A stretch of DNA of 6,181 bases, taken from positions 1 through 6,181 of the forward strand of contig NZ_CAAGHK010000071.1 in NCBI RefSeq assembly GCF_900769625.1. Direction: 5' to 3'. This document shows, in pieces, positions 1-5,372 of this stretch (position 1 is its first letter; every line of letters starts with the position of its first letter). The position numbers were made by a program, and so were the translations under genes. Under the pieces are notes generated by a model. The model was not told where the DNA came from and ran no database searches. It was given only the letters and a program-made list of their open reading frames with translations. The stretch comes from an uncultured Clostridium sp. (GTDB lineage: Bacteria > Bacillota > Clostridia > Clostridiales > Clostridiaceae).

Positions 1-75
1 CTACAATCTGCAAAAAATATTATAACAATTAAAGATGCTATTAATTACTTTGCTTCGCAAGACGAAGTCAGCTAA
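1..75 (+). CDS. C-terminal end of a probable acyl carrier protein (5' truncated)
   Basis: An open frame runs from the window edge to a TAA at 73-75, giving 24 residues that end in ITIKDAINYFASQDEVS. The run 'I-T-(I/V)-x-D-A-(I/V)-x-Y-(I/F)' resembles the last helix of acyl carrier proteins, just before their usual short acidic tail. An ACP carries acyl intermediates on a phosphopantetheine attached to a Ser; that Ser would lie upstream, outside the window, so it cannot be checked. Stand-alone ACPs occur in clostridial surface-sugar and flagellin-glycosylation loci, which fits the converging sugar aminotransferase 56 bases downstream. A small perfect hairpin (CTTCG at 53-57, CGAAG at 63-67) lies inside the coding sequence and is probably incidental. 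Only about a third of the protein is visible, so the call rests on a weak C-terminal signature; another small helical protein is possible. Confidence 0.5.
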   Translation, partial: LQSAKNIITIKDAINYFASQDEVS

Positions 76-131
76 ATTTATTGTAAAGTGGTGTTATTTA
101 AATTACTATCCAATAATCAAAAATCAACATA

Positions 132-1322
132 TTATCTGCTGTATTCCTGAATAACTTCAATAATATAATTCTGCTGTTCAATATTTAATTCAGGATAAAC
201 TGGAATTGCAAAAGTTCTATGTGAAAGATATTCAGAATTAGGAAGATCACCAGTCTTATATCCAAGATTTTTATATACTTTCTGCATATGCATTGGAACT
301 GGGTAATATACTCCTGTGCTTATTCCTTTTTCTTTTAATTTATCTACAAGCGCATCTCTGTTTTCTGACTGTACAACAAACATATTGAATGCTGAAACTG
401 CCTCATCTATTATGTGAGGCATAGTCAGTAATGTAGTTTTTAATTCATTGTAATACTTTTGTGCATTGCTGTTTCTCTTTTCAACCAACCTGTCCAGATG
501 TGGAAGCTTTACACTTAATATACCTGCCTGAAGTGCATCCAGTCTTGTATTAAATCCAATAAGGTAGTTGTAGTACTTAAGAGGATTATAAACTGTATCA
601 TCATGCACTTCAGCACTTTCAATATCTTCCTTGATATTATTAAGAAGATTATATGCTCTCTGTCCATTTTCTCAGCTTCCATGAGTTCTCAGTGCCTTGG
701 CAATGATTGCAATATCATCATTGTCAGTAGTTATCATTCCTCCGTCACCAGCACATCCAAGATTCTTTGTTGGGAAAAAGGAGAAACATCCAACATCTCC
801 AATTGAACCGCTCTTCTTTCCTTTATACACTGATCCTGCTGCCTGCGCTGCATCTTCAATAACAAGTAAATTATGCTTTTTGGCAATCTTATTTATTTCA
901 TCCATTTCTGCCGGCTGTCCAAATATATGTACATGCATTATGGCTTTTGTTTTTGCAGTAATCTTTTCTTCAATTTTTGAAGGATTTATATTATAAGTAT
1001 CCTTTTTTACATCCACAAATACAGAAACTGCACCTACACATGAAATGCTTTCAGCAGTTGAGAAGAATGTAAAAGGTGTAGTTATAACTTCATCACCTTC
1101 GCCTATTCCACATGCCATAAGTGCTACAACAAGTGCATCTGTACCATTTCCTACAGATATAGCATGTTTCACTCCAATATATTCTACAAATTCATTTTCA
1201 AAATCTGTAACATGTCTTCCCATAATATACTGAGCACTGCTCAATATTTCTTTTGTAACATTATCTATTTCCTTTTCCACACTCTTATACTGTGCTTTTA
1301 AATCAACCAATGGTATATTCAT
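132..1322 (-). pseudogene. DegT/DnrJ/EryC1/StrS-family PLP sugar aminotransferase, split by an in-frame TGA
   Basis: Start ATG at 1320-1322 follows AGGAG (complement of 1331-1335) by 8 bases. Read through one TGA (complement of 672-674), the frame gives a 396-residue protein, normal length for this fold-type I family, which transfers an amino group to keto-sugar nucleotides in surface-glycan synthesis. The N-terminal part has GNGTDAL (58-64, phosphate binding), VIEDAAQA (Asp157, contacts the PLP ring nitrogen) and SFFPTKNLG (Lys186, Schiff base). The C-terminal part has the family's YLIGFNTRLDALQAGIL segment. The TGA is codon 217, between THGS and ENGQRAYN; relatives typically have HGSG here, so a GGA-to-TGA change is the simplest explanation. 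No frameshift occurs: both halves share one frame. Restart at GTG 606-608 would give only a C-terminal piece without the PLP lysine. The substrate sugar cannot be told from sequence. Sequencing error is an alternative to true loss. Confidence 0.88.
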
Positions 1323-1379
1323 TTTAAATTCTCCTAACTTCTATATTTTAATTCTATTTATTAATTCCCTATAGTTACA

Positions 1380-1410
1380 AGATTACACTCTAACCTTAGG
1401 TCAGAGTCAA
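1380..1410 (-). promoter_or_regulatory. MerR-type promoter with palindromic 19-bp spacer
   Basis: On the minus strand TTGACT (complement of 1405-1410) and TAATCT (complement of 1380-1385) are separated by 19 bp instead of the usual 17. The spacer sits within a near-perfect inverted repeat: 10-base arms at 1387-1396 and 1398-1407 around one central base, with a single mismatched pair. This long spacer filled with a dyad is the hallmark of promoters activated by MerR-family regulators, which twist the DNA to realign the two boxes. Transcription would run toward the interrupted aminotransferase with a leader of about 50 bases. No MerR-family gene is visible in the window. Confidence 0.75.
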
Positions 1411-1465
1411 GGATTATTTTCTTTTCTAAGGAATATCTATATAGCACACTAGGAAATCTATAATT

Positions 1466-1511
1466 ACAGTTTATTAATTGTGCAGTAATTTAGACCTTAA
1501 TTGTAAACTGT
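1466..1511. repeat. Inverted repeat, perfect 8-bp arms, 30-base loop
   Basis: ACAGTTTA at 1466-1473 is the exact reverse complement of TAAACTGT at 1504-1511. The pairing continues inward through AATT on both sides with a small bulge, giving roughly 12 paired positions. It could be a regulator site with distant half-sites or the closing stem of a structured RNA. It lies outside the expected fprA transcript, which starts near 1803, and upstream of the MerR-type promoter on the other strand. Confidence 0.5.
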
Positions 1512-1525
1512 CCAATGTAAATTGG
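1512..1525. repeat. Small hairpin CCAAT-GTAA-ATTGG
   Basis: CCAAT at 1512-1516 pairs with ATTGG at 1521-1525 around a GTAA tetraloop. It starts immediately after the larger inverted repeat ends. TGT and ACA flanks could extend the stem with a one-base bulge. The two hairpins side by side make this a compact structured block of about 60 bases of unknown role. Confidence 0.4.
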
Positions 1526-1586
1526 AACATATATAATGAAATTTTTGAATTTGTATATTTTCTAAGTAAATAGCTTACATAGTAAT

Positions 1587-1607
1587 AAAAAATCCTCCAA
1601 GGATTTT
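1587..1607 (-). terminator. Terminator-like hairpin on the minus strand
   Basis: AAAATCCT at 1589-1596 and AGGATTTT at 1600-1607 form an 8-bp stem with a CCA loop. On the minus strand the stem runs directly into six T residues (complement of 1587-1592), the layout of an intrinsic terminator. On the plus strand the stem is followed by CACC and would not terminate well. Only three G-C pairs make it weak. No gene reads leftward into it within the window. Confidence 0.5.
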
Positions 1608-1618
1608 CACCAAAATTA

Positions 1619-1633
1619 TCAATTATTAATTGA
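1619..1633. repeat. Perfect 7-1-7 palindrome upstream of fprA
   Basis: TCAATTA, one T, then TAATTGA form a perfect 7-1-7 dyad, the geometry used by Fur/PerR-family repressors, although the bases do not match the usual TTATAAT-N-ATTATAA PerR box. It lies about 135 bases upstream of the fprA -35 box, far for direct repression. In sequence this AT-rich such a dyad may arise by chance. Confidence 0.3.
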
Positions 1634-1680
1634 AATATATATACTATAATTTATCCTTTTTATTAAAACTGTATTTTTAT

Positions 1681-1694
1681 AACTAATATTAGTT
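1681..1694. repeat. Perfect 14-bp palindrome AACTAATATTAGTT
   Basis: The 14 bases are self-complementary without a gap and lie 73 bases upstream of the fprA -35 box. A position upstream of a single-gene promoter would suit an activator or an upstream repressor site. No known operator consensus is recognised, so the call is structural only. Confidence 0.35.
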
Positions 1695-1767
1695 GAGATA
1701 ATGGTAAAAATAATACCAGTTAATTTTTAATTCCATAATTTTTTATAAATTATCTACTATAAATATT

Positions 1768-1796
1768 TTGACTAATAAAAGAATTTACTTTATAAT
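1768..1796 (+). promoter_or_regulatory. Consensus sigma-A promoter of fprA
   Basis: TTGACT at 1768-1773 and TATAAT at 1791-1796 are separated by exactly 17 bases. The expected start of transcription is near 1803, leaving a leader of about 57 bases. The leader ends in an AAAGAAGG ribosome site (1843-1850) nine bases before the ATG. Strength near consensus implies high basal expression unless a repressor acts. Confidence 0.85.
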
Positions 1797-1859
1797 GGTT
1801 CTTATCTAATTACTTTTATTTATTGTATATAAATAACATTTTGAAAGAAGGCTTAAAAT

Positions 1860-3023
1860 ATGAAAAACACTTATATCTCTGATTCTGTAAAGTATATTGG
1901 CGTAAACGATAAAACACTTGATTTATTTGAAAGCCAGTATAAAATACCAAATGGAGTTTCATACAATTCTTATGTAATTTTAGACGAAAAAATTGCTGTT
2001 ATGGATACTGTAGACAAAAGAGCTGGCATAGAATGGCTTGAAAACCTTGATAAAGTTCTTGAAGGCAGAACTCCAGATTATCTTATAGTTTCGCATCTTG
2101 AACCAGACCATGCTGCAAACGTAAAGAATATAGCTGAAAAATATCCTGAAATGAAGATCGTTGGAAATGCAAAAATATTTGCAATGCTCCCACAATTTTT
2201 TGATATGGACATCGAAGACAGAAAAGTAGTTGTTGCTGAAGGTGACGAATTAAGTCTTGGAAGCCATACATTACAGTTCTTCATGGCACCAATGGTACAC
2301 TGGCCAGAAGTTATGGTTGAATATGAAAAGAGCGAAAAGATATTATTCTCTGCTGATGGATTTGGTAAATTTGGAGCTCTTGATGTAGAAGAAGAGTGGC
2401 TTGATGAAGCAAGAAGATATTATATAAATATAGTAGGAAAATATGGTGCTCCAGTACAGGCATTATTAAAAAAGGCTGCTACACTTGATATCCAGACAAT
2501 ATGTCCTCTTCACGGTCCCGTTTTAAAAGAAAACTTAGGATTCTATATTGATAAATACTTAAAATGGAGCAGCTACACACCTGAAGAAAAAGGTACTGTT
2601 GTTGCATATGCTTCAATTCACGGAAACACTGCTGAAGCTGCAGGAAAGATTGTAGAAATCCTTAAAGAAAAAGGAGAAGAAAATGTTGTTCTTTATGATT
2701 TATCAAGGGCTGACATGGCACAAGTAATTGCTGATTCATACCGTTTTGATAAATTAATCGTTGCTGCTGCAACATATGATGGAGGTATTTTCCCTTGCAT
2801 GGAAGATTTCATACATCATTTAAAAAGCAAAAACTTCCAAAACAGAAAAGTTGGAATTATTGAAAACAGTTCATGGTCACCAGCTGCTGGAAAGTGCATG
2901 AAAACATTATTTGAAGAAATGAAGAATATCTCAATCTGCGAAAATATGGTAGCTATCAAATCAGTAGCAAAAGCTGAAGATATTGAAGCAATGAATAAGT
3001 TAGCAGATGAAATCCTTGGATAA
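1860..3023 (+). CDS. fprA: Class A flavodiiron protein (FprA-type O2/NO reductase)
   Basis: This 387-residue soluble protein reduces O2 to water, and in some members NO to N2O, to protect anaerobes. It normally takes electrons from rubredoxin or a rubredoxin reductase. Residues 1 to about 240 form the metallo-beta-lactamase-like di-iron domain with every usual ligand: His79, Glu81, Asp83 in SHLEPDHA, His147 in MVHWPE, Asp166 in SADGFG and His218 in PLHGP. Residues 246-387 form a flavodoxin domain with the FMN phosphate loop YASIHGNTA (250-258). No rubredoxin or flavin reductase domain is fused, so it is class A. The Asp166-His218 distance is about nine residues shorter than in Desulfovibrio gigas ROO, matching a shorter GALDVEEEW loop. 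It stands alone between its own promoter and terminator. The NO versus O2 preference cannot be read from sequence. The start is supported by the ribosome site and the family N-terminus. Confidence 0.95.
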   Translation: MKNTYISDSVKYIGVNDKTLDLFESQYKIPNGVSYNSYVILDEKIAVMDTVDKRAGIEWLENLDKVLEGRTPDYLIVSHLEPDHAANVKNIAEKYPEMKIVGNAKIFAMLPQFFDMDIEDRKVVVAEGDELSLGSHTLQFFMAPMVHWPEVMVEYEKSEKILFSADGFGKFGALDVEEEWLDEARRYYINIVGKYGAPVQALLKKAATLDIQTICPLHGPVLKENLGFYIDKYLKWSSYTPEEKGTVVAYASIHGNTAEAAGKIVEILKEKGEENVVLYDLSRADMAQVIADSYRFDKLIVAAATYDGGIFPCMEDFIHHLKSKNFQNRKVGIIENSSWSPAAGKCMKTLFEEMKNISICENMVAIKSVAKAEDIEAMNKLADEILG

Positions 3024-3046
3024 TTGACATAGAATAATTGTCAGTT
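3022..3046 (+). other. Hairpin overlapping the fprA stop codon
   Basis: AATTGACA (3022-3029) pairs with TGTCAGTT (3039-3046), giving eight pairs including one T-G wobble around a nine-base loop. It begins inside the TAA and is followed by TTAG rather than a long T run, so it is probably an mRNA 3'-end stabilising structure or a weak terminator ahead of the stronger one at 3108. Confidence 0.4.
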
Positions 3047-3107
3047 TTAGTGAAAAGCCTCAAGAGATTTTTAAAATAATCTATAAAATATCTATCTAAA
3101 AATTTAA

Positions 3108-3142
3108 GAACAGCTGAAATAATAAATGCAGCTGTTCCTTTT
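3108..3142 (+). terminator. Intrinsic terminator of fprA, possibly bidirectional
   Basis: GAACAGCTG (3108-3116) and CAGCTGTTC (3129-3137) form a perfect 9-bp stem with a 12-base loop, followed by CTTTT. On the minus strand the same stem is followed by TTAAATTTTTA, so it could also close leftward transcripts from the remnant at 3181-3354. Its position about 85 bases after the stop makes it the likely main terminator of fprA. Confidence 0.8.
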
Positions 3143-3180
3143 ATCTACTATACACCTTCCCCTGATATCCCTGCTTTTAA

Positions 3181-3354
3181 TTATAATTCCCATATCTTTA
3201 CCAGAAATGTTCCAACTTCATTGAAGGCTGCCTCTTCATAAAACTCTAAAATATGCCATTCATTATTTTCAATCTTATCTATTTGATAATACGTTCCATT
3301 ATTTAATTTTTAAAGATATTTTTTCATAGCGTATTTTACACTATCGTGCTTTCA
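3181..3354 (-). pseudogene. Remnant of a small protein gene, interrupted by stops
   Basis: The minus strand reads KLNNGTYYQIDKIENNEW (after a stop) and continues to FLVKIWEL and a TAA (complement of 3181-3183): 42 clean codons with a natural protein composition. Directly upstream in the same frame is a TAA (complement of 3310-3312), then MKKYL and, before it, KHDSVKYA back to a TGA at 3352-3354. The reading thus looks coding on both sides of the stop. No AGGAG-type ribosome site precedes the ATG at 3325-3327. I do not recognise the family. The simplest reading is a decayed small cytoplasmic protein that has lost its 5' end. The alternative is an intact protein of about 45 residues lacking an obvious start. 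It converges on fprA and shares the hairpin at 3108-3137 as a possible terminator. Confidence 0.5.
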
Positions 3355-3501
3355 TTGTTTAAAATTCTACTATAACATGTAGATATTATGTCTTTTGAGA
3401 GTATTAGTTTCAATTAAAAGTTTCTTGTTTATTATGCTTAATCCGTACATTTACCATCTGTCCACTCACCCAAAAAAAGAATATGAGCATATAAAATCAG
3501 T
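3355..3501. other. Non-coding stretch upstream of the bio promoter, possible further decayed coding
   Basis: No intact gene is present. On the minus strand two short protein-like strings occur in different frames: GEWTDGKCTD ending at a TAA, and YGLSIINKKLLIETNTL. They may be further debris of the gene whose tail lies at 3181-3354, but both are too short to assign. No hairpin or regulatory site stands out before the operator at 3502. Confidence 0.4.
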
Positions 3502-3533
3502 TTGTTAACTATTATATATTTATAGGTTGACAA
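3502..3533 (+). promoter_or_regulatory. BirA (biotin repressor) operator
   Basis: TTGTTAACT (3502-3510) and GGTTGACAA (3525-3533) form an inverted repeat separated by 14 bases. This matches the known biotin-repressor operator layout TTGTAAACC-N14/15-GGTTTACAA and the TTGTTAAC variants of Firmicutes. The right half-site contains the -35 box TTGACA of the bioYB promoter, so a bound BirA-biotinyl-AMP dimer would exclude RNA polymerase. The downstream genes, biotin transport and biotin synthase, are the classical targets. The repressor gene itself is not in the window. Confidence 0.88.
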
Positions 3534-3554
3534 TGTTTTGAATAATGATATAAT
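3527..3554 (+). promoter_or_regulatory. Sigma-A promoter of bioYB
   Basis: Consensus TTGACA (3527-3532) and consensus TATAAT (3549-3554) are separated by 16 bases. Transcription should begin near 3561, giving a leader of about 40 bases with no room for a riboswitch. The -35 box lies inside the BirA operator, indicating repression when biotin is plentiful. Confidence 0.88.
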
Positions 3555-3598
3555 TAGTTATTGGAAAATAACACCATAAAAGAAAGGGGTAAATTATA

Positions 3599-4189
3599 TT
3601 GAAATTTCAAATTAAAACAAGAGATATGATTCTGGTTGCAATGTTTGCAGCATTAATTGCTGTTGGAGCTTTTATTAAAATTCCTATCGGTACTGTTCCT
3701 ATATCATTACAAGGATTTTTTGTAAATCTTGCCGGCATGCTTTTAGGTTCACAACTTGGTGCTTTATCTGCATTAGTATATCTTATTTTAGGTCTTATTG
3801 GCATTCCTATATTTACATCAGGAGGCGGAATAGGTTATATATTTAATCCTGGCTTCGGTTTCCTTATTTCATTTATTTTTGGTGCTGCATCTACTGGATA
3901 CTTCTCTCACAAACTAAAAAAAGTTTCTTTTATCAAACTATTGGGAATATGTTATATATCAAATATAATAATTTATTCAATTGGAGTTCCTTATTTTTAT
4001 TTTATTATGAACTCATACCTTGGTAAAAATTTTACTATAACTCAAACACTAATAAGCTGTGTAGCAGTTTTTATACCAGGTGATTTTCTTAAAATGTGTT
4101 TAGCTTCATTTATAGGCAGCAAGATAATACCTATATTAAGAAAAACAGGTTATATAAAAGGAGATGTTTCTACTCATGCAGCAGCATAA
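3599..4189 (+). CDS. bioY: BioY biotin transporter substrate-binding subunit (ECF S-component)
   Basis: This 196-residue membrane protein captures biotin and works with the shared ECF module (two ATPases plus EcfT), which is encoded elsewhere. Hydrophobic segments cover roughly residues 10-28, 36-50, 53-72, 82-100, 112-132 and 148-176, consistent with six helices. Family signatures are GTVPISLQ (31-38), YLILGLIGIPIF (61-72) followed by GGGIGY (75-80), and PGDFLK (160-165), whose Asp and Lys correspond to biotin-contacting residues in lactococcal BioY. The start is TTG at 3599-3601, nine bases after GAAAGGGG (3582-3589); the next ATG, codon 10, would cut into the first helix and has no comparable site. 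It is the first gene of the BirA-controlled operon and overlaps bioB by 14 bases, suggesting translational coupling. Length is normal for the family. Confidence 0.93.
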   Translation: MKFQIKTRDMILVAMFAALIAVGAFIKIPIGTVPISLQGFFVNLAGMLLGSQLGALSALVYLILGLIGIPIFTSGGGIGYIFNPGFGFLISFIFGAASTGYFSHKLKKVSFIKLLGICYISNIIIYSIGVPYFYFIMNSYLGKNFTITQTLISCVAVFIPGDFLKMCLASFIGSKIIPILRKTGYIKGDVSTHAAA

Positions 4190-5150
4190 TAATTGTTTAG
4201 ACAAATCAACAATAAATAAAGTAAAAGAAAAAATCATACAAGGAAACTTAATTTCAAAAGAAGAAGCTTTAAACCTAGTCAGGCTTGATACTGAAGAATT
4301 ATGTAAAGCAGCTAATGAAATAAGAAAACATTTCTGTAAAAATCACTTTGATCTATGTGGCGGAAAGACAGGCAGAGTGGGGAACTGTTCTGAGGATTGT
4401 AAATTCTGCATACAATCAAGCCACTATAATGGCCAATGCAAATGTCACCCAATGATTACATATGAAGATTTTAAAGAAGATGCAATTAAACAGTATGAAA
4501 TGGGTGTCAACAGATTTGGAATAGCATCTGCTGGTAAAAGAATAACTGACAAAGAAGTAGATCTGTTATGTGATTCATTTAAGAAATTAAAAAAAGACTG
4601 CAATATTGCTATATGTGGCTATGGAGGAATGCTTCCATATGATAAAATAGTTCAGTTAAAAGAAGCTGGAGTCACAAGATACCATAATAACCTTGAAACA
4701 TCACGAAGGTTTTTTAAAAATATCTGCACTACACATACTTATGATGAAAAACTAAAAACATTAAAGTATGCAAAACAGGCAGGACTTGAAATATGCAGTG
4801 GATGCATATTAGGTGTTGGTGAAAAAATGTCTGATAGAATAGAATTAGCATTTGAACTTCAAAATCTTGAAGTAGATTCAGTTCCAATTAATATACTTAC
4901 TCCAAGAAAGGGAACACCTTTAGAAAATGCAGACCCCCTCCCTTATGATGAAATTCTGAAAACAGTAGCAATATTCAGATTTATATTACCAAAAGCAGAA
5001 ATAAGAATGGCTGCTGGAAGAATACTGCTAGAAGATAGTGGGAAAAAATGCTTTGAAAGTGGTGCAAATGCTACACTTATTGGAGATATGATTACAGTTA
5101 AAGGAATAAGTCCAGAAAAAGATATTGAAATGGCTGAGAATTTTTTATAA
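4176..5150 (+). CDS. bioB: Biotin synthase, anaerobe-type cysteine pattern
   Basis: This radical SAM enzyme inserts sulfur into dethiobiotin to make biotin in the cytoplasm. The 324-residue protein has the SAM-cluster motif CSEDCKFC (Cys71, 75, 78), YHNNLETS (169-176), CSGCILGVGE (207-216), NILTPRKGTPL (239-249) and AAGR (279-282). Of the E. coli auxiliary-cluster Cys ligands, the Cys128 and Cys188 equivalents are present (Cys147, Cys207), but Cys97 is Gly115 in NRFGIASAG. Extra Cys occur at 88, 90 and 210. This fits the Type II BioB of obligate anaerobes, which uses a 4Fe-5S cluster; I infer the type from cysteines only. I chose ATG 4176, 12 bases after AAAGGAG, because ATG 4164 directly abuts that site and leaves no spacing. 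No bioA, bioD or bioF is nearby, so dethiobiotin comes from other loci or from uptake. Confidence 0.95.
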   Translation: MQQHNNCLDKSTINKVKEKIIQGNLISKEEALNLVRLDTEELCKAANEIRKHFCKNHFDLCGGKTGRVGNCSEDCKFCIQSSHYNGQCKCHPMITYEDFKEDAIKQYEMGVNRFGIASAGKRITDKEVDLLCDSFKKLKKDCNIAICGYGGMLPYDKIVQLKEAGVTRYHNNLETSRRFFKNICTTHTYDEKLKTLKYAKQAGLEICSGCILGVGEKMSDRIELAFELQNLEVDSVPINILTPRKGTPLENADPLPYDEILKTVAIFRFILPKAEIRMAAGRILLEDSGKKCFESGANATLIGDMITVKGISPEKDIEMAENFL

Positions 5151-5185
5151 ACCTTATATAATGTTTAAAAACACATGAATAGGTA

Positions 5186-5221
5186 GAGAATGTCATAAGA
5201 ATTGAGAATGTCATAAGAATT
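5186..5221. repeat. Perfect tandem duplication, 2 x 18 bp
   Basis: GAGAATGTCATAAGAATT occurs at 5186-5203 and again, identical, at 5204-5221 with no spacer. It lies between the bioB stop and its terminator, so it is transcribed in the 3' untranslated region. Two identical copies suggest a recent slippage event or paired binding sites. There are too few copies and no spacers, so it is not a CRISPR. Confidence 0.9.
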
Positions 5222-5247
5222 ATGTAAATTGAATAATTTACTTTTTT

Positions 5248-5279
5248 ATATAACTGGAAATTTTTCCAGTTATATTTTT
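5248..5279 (+). terminator. Strong intrinsic terminator of bioYB
   Basis: ATATAACTGGAAA (5248-5260) pairs perfectly with TTTCCAGTTATAT (5263-5275), 13 pairs on paper and about 12 with a realistic four-base loop. It is followed by TTTT and further T-rich sequence. On the minus strand the tail would be A-rich, so it acts on rightward transcripts only. It lies about 100 bases after the bioB stop and should insulate the operon from the IS remnant. Confidence 0.88.
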
Positions 5280-5290
5280 AATATTTTTAG

Positions 5291-5311
5291 AAATACTAAA
5301 ACTAAGTATTT
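5291..5311 (+). other. AT-only hairpin after the bioB terminator
   Basis: AAATACT (5291-5297) pairs with AGTATTT (5305-5311) around a seven-base loop, followed by TAATG and a T run. With only one G-C pair it is weak; it may be a backup terminator or chance in AT-rich DNA. Confidence 0.3.
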
Positions 5312-5372
5312 TAATGTTTTTATTTTGTTCAAAAAATTGGATATTATACTATAGTTTTTAAAGATGTCCAAG

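Larger units (their letters stand above)
1323..1859. other. Non-coding region between the aminotransferase and fprA
   Basis: These 537 bases separate two divergent genes and hold no credible reading frame on either strand. From left to right they contain the aminotransferase ribosome site and MerR-type promoter, a 46-base inverted repeat with an adjacent hairpin, a minus-strand terminator-like hairpin, two perfect palindromes, and the fprA promoter and ribosome site. The stretch 1413-1465 and the AT-rich stretch 1695-1760 show nothing I can name. A terminator pointing left with no gene upstream of it suggests that something was lost here or that a short unannotated transcript exists. Confidence 0.7.
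5151..5372. other. Region between bioB and the IS256 remnant
   Basis: No reading frame is supported. It holds a perfect 18-bp tandem duplication, the strong bioB terminator, a second AT-only hairpin and about 60 bases (5312-5372) that must include the left boundary of the IS element. I could not find an inverted copy of the right-hand IS sequence here, so the left end is either lost or too diverged to see. Confidence 0.6.

Noticed and set aside
672..674. Selenocysteine at the aminotransferase TGA
   Set aside because: No hairpin with a GGU-type apical loop is visible directly downstream, the family uses Gly here and not Cys, and a single G-to-T change explains the codon.
603..1233. Plus-strand open frames opposite the aminotransferase
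   Set aside because: They mirror a conserved minus-strand gene, lack ribosome sites and show no protein-family features.
1980..2284. Minus-strand open frames inside fprA
   Set aside because: They are antisense shadows of a fully conserved gene with no start signals of their own.
3024..3048. TTGACA just after the fprA stop as a promoter -35 box
   Set aside because: No acceptable -10 box lies 15-19 bases downstream, and the bases are part of a hairpin.
3555..3598. Riboswitch in the bioYB leader
   Set aside because: The leader is only about 40 bases with no stem structure, and control is explained by the BirA operator.
4164..4175. Upstream ATG as the start of bioB
   Set aside because: The AAAGGAG site ends immediately before this ATG, leaving no spacing; the ATG at 4176 is 12 bases away and gives a family-like N-terminus.
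5186..5221. CRISPR array
   Set aside because: Only two directly abutting 18-bp copies, no spacers and no cas genes.
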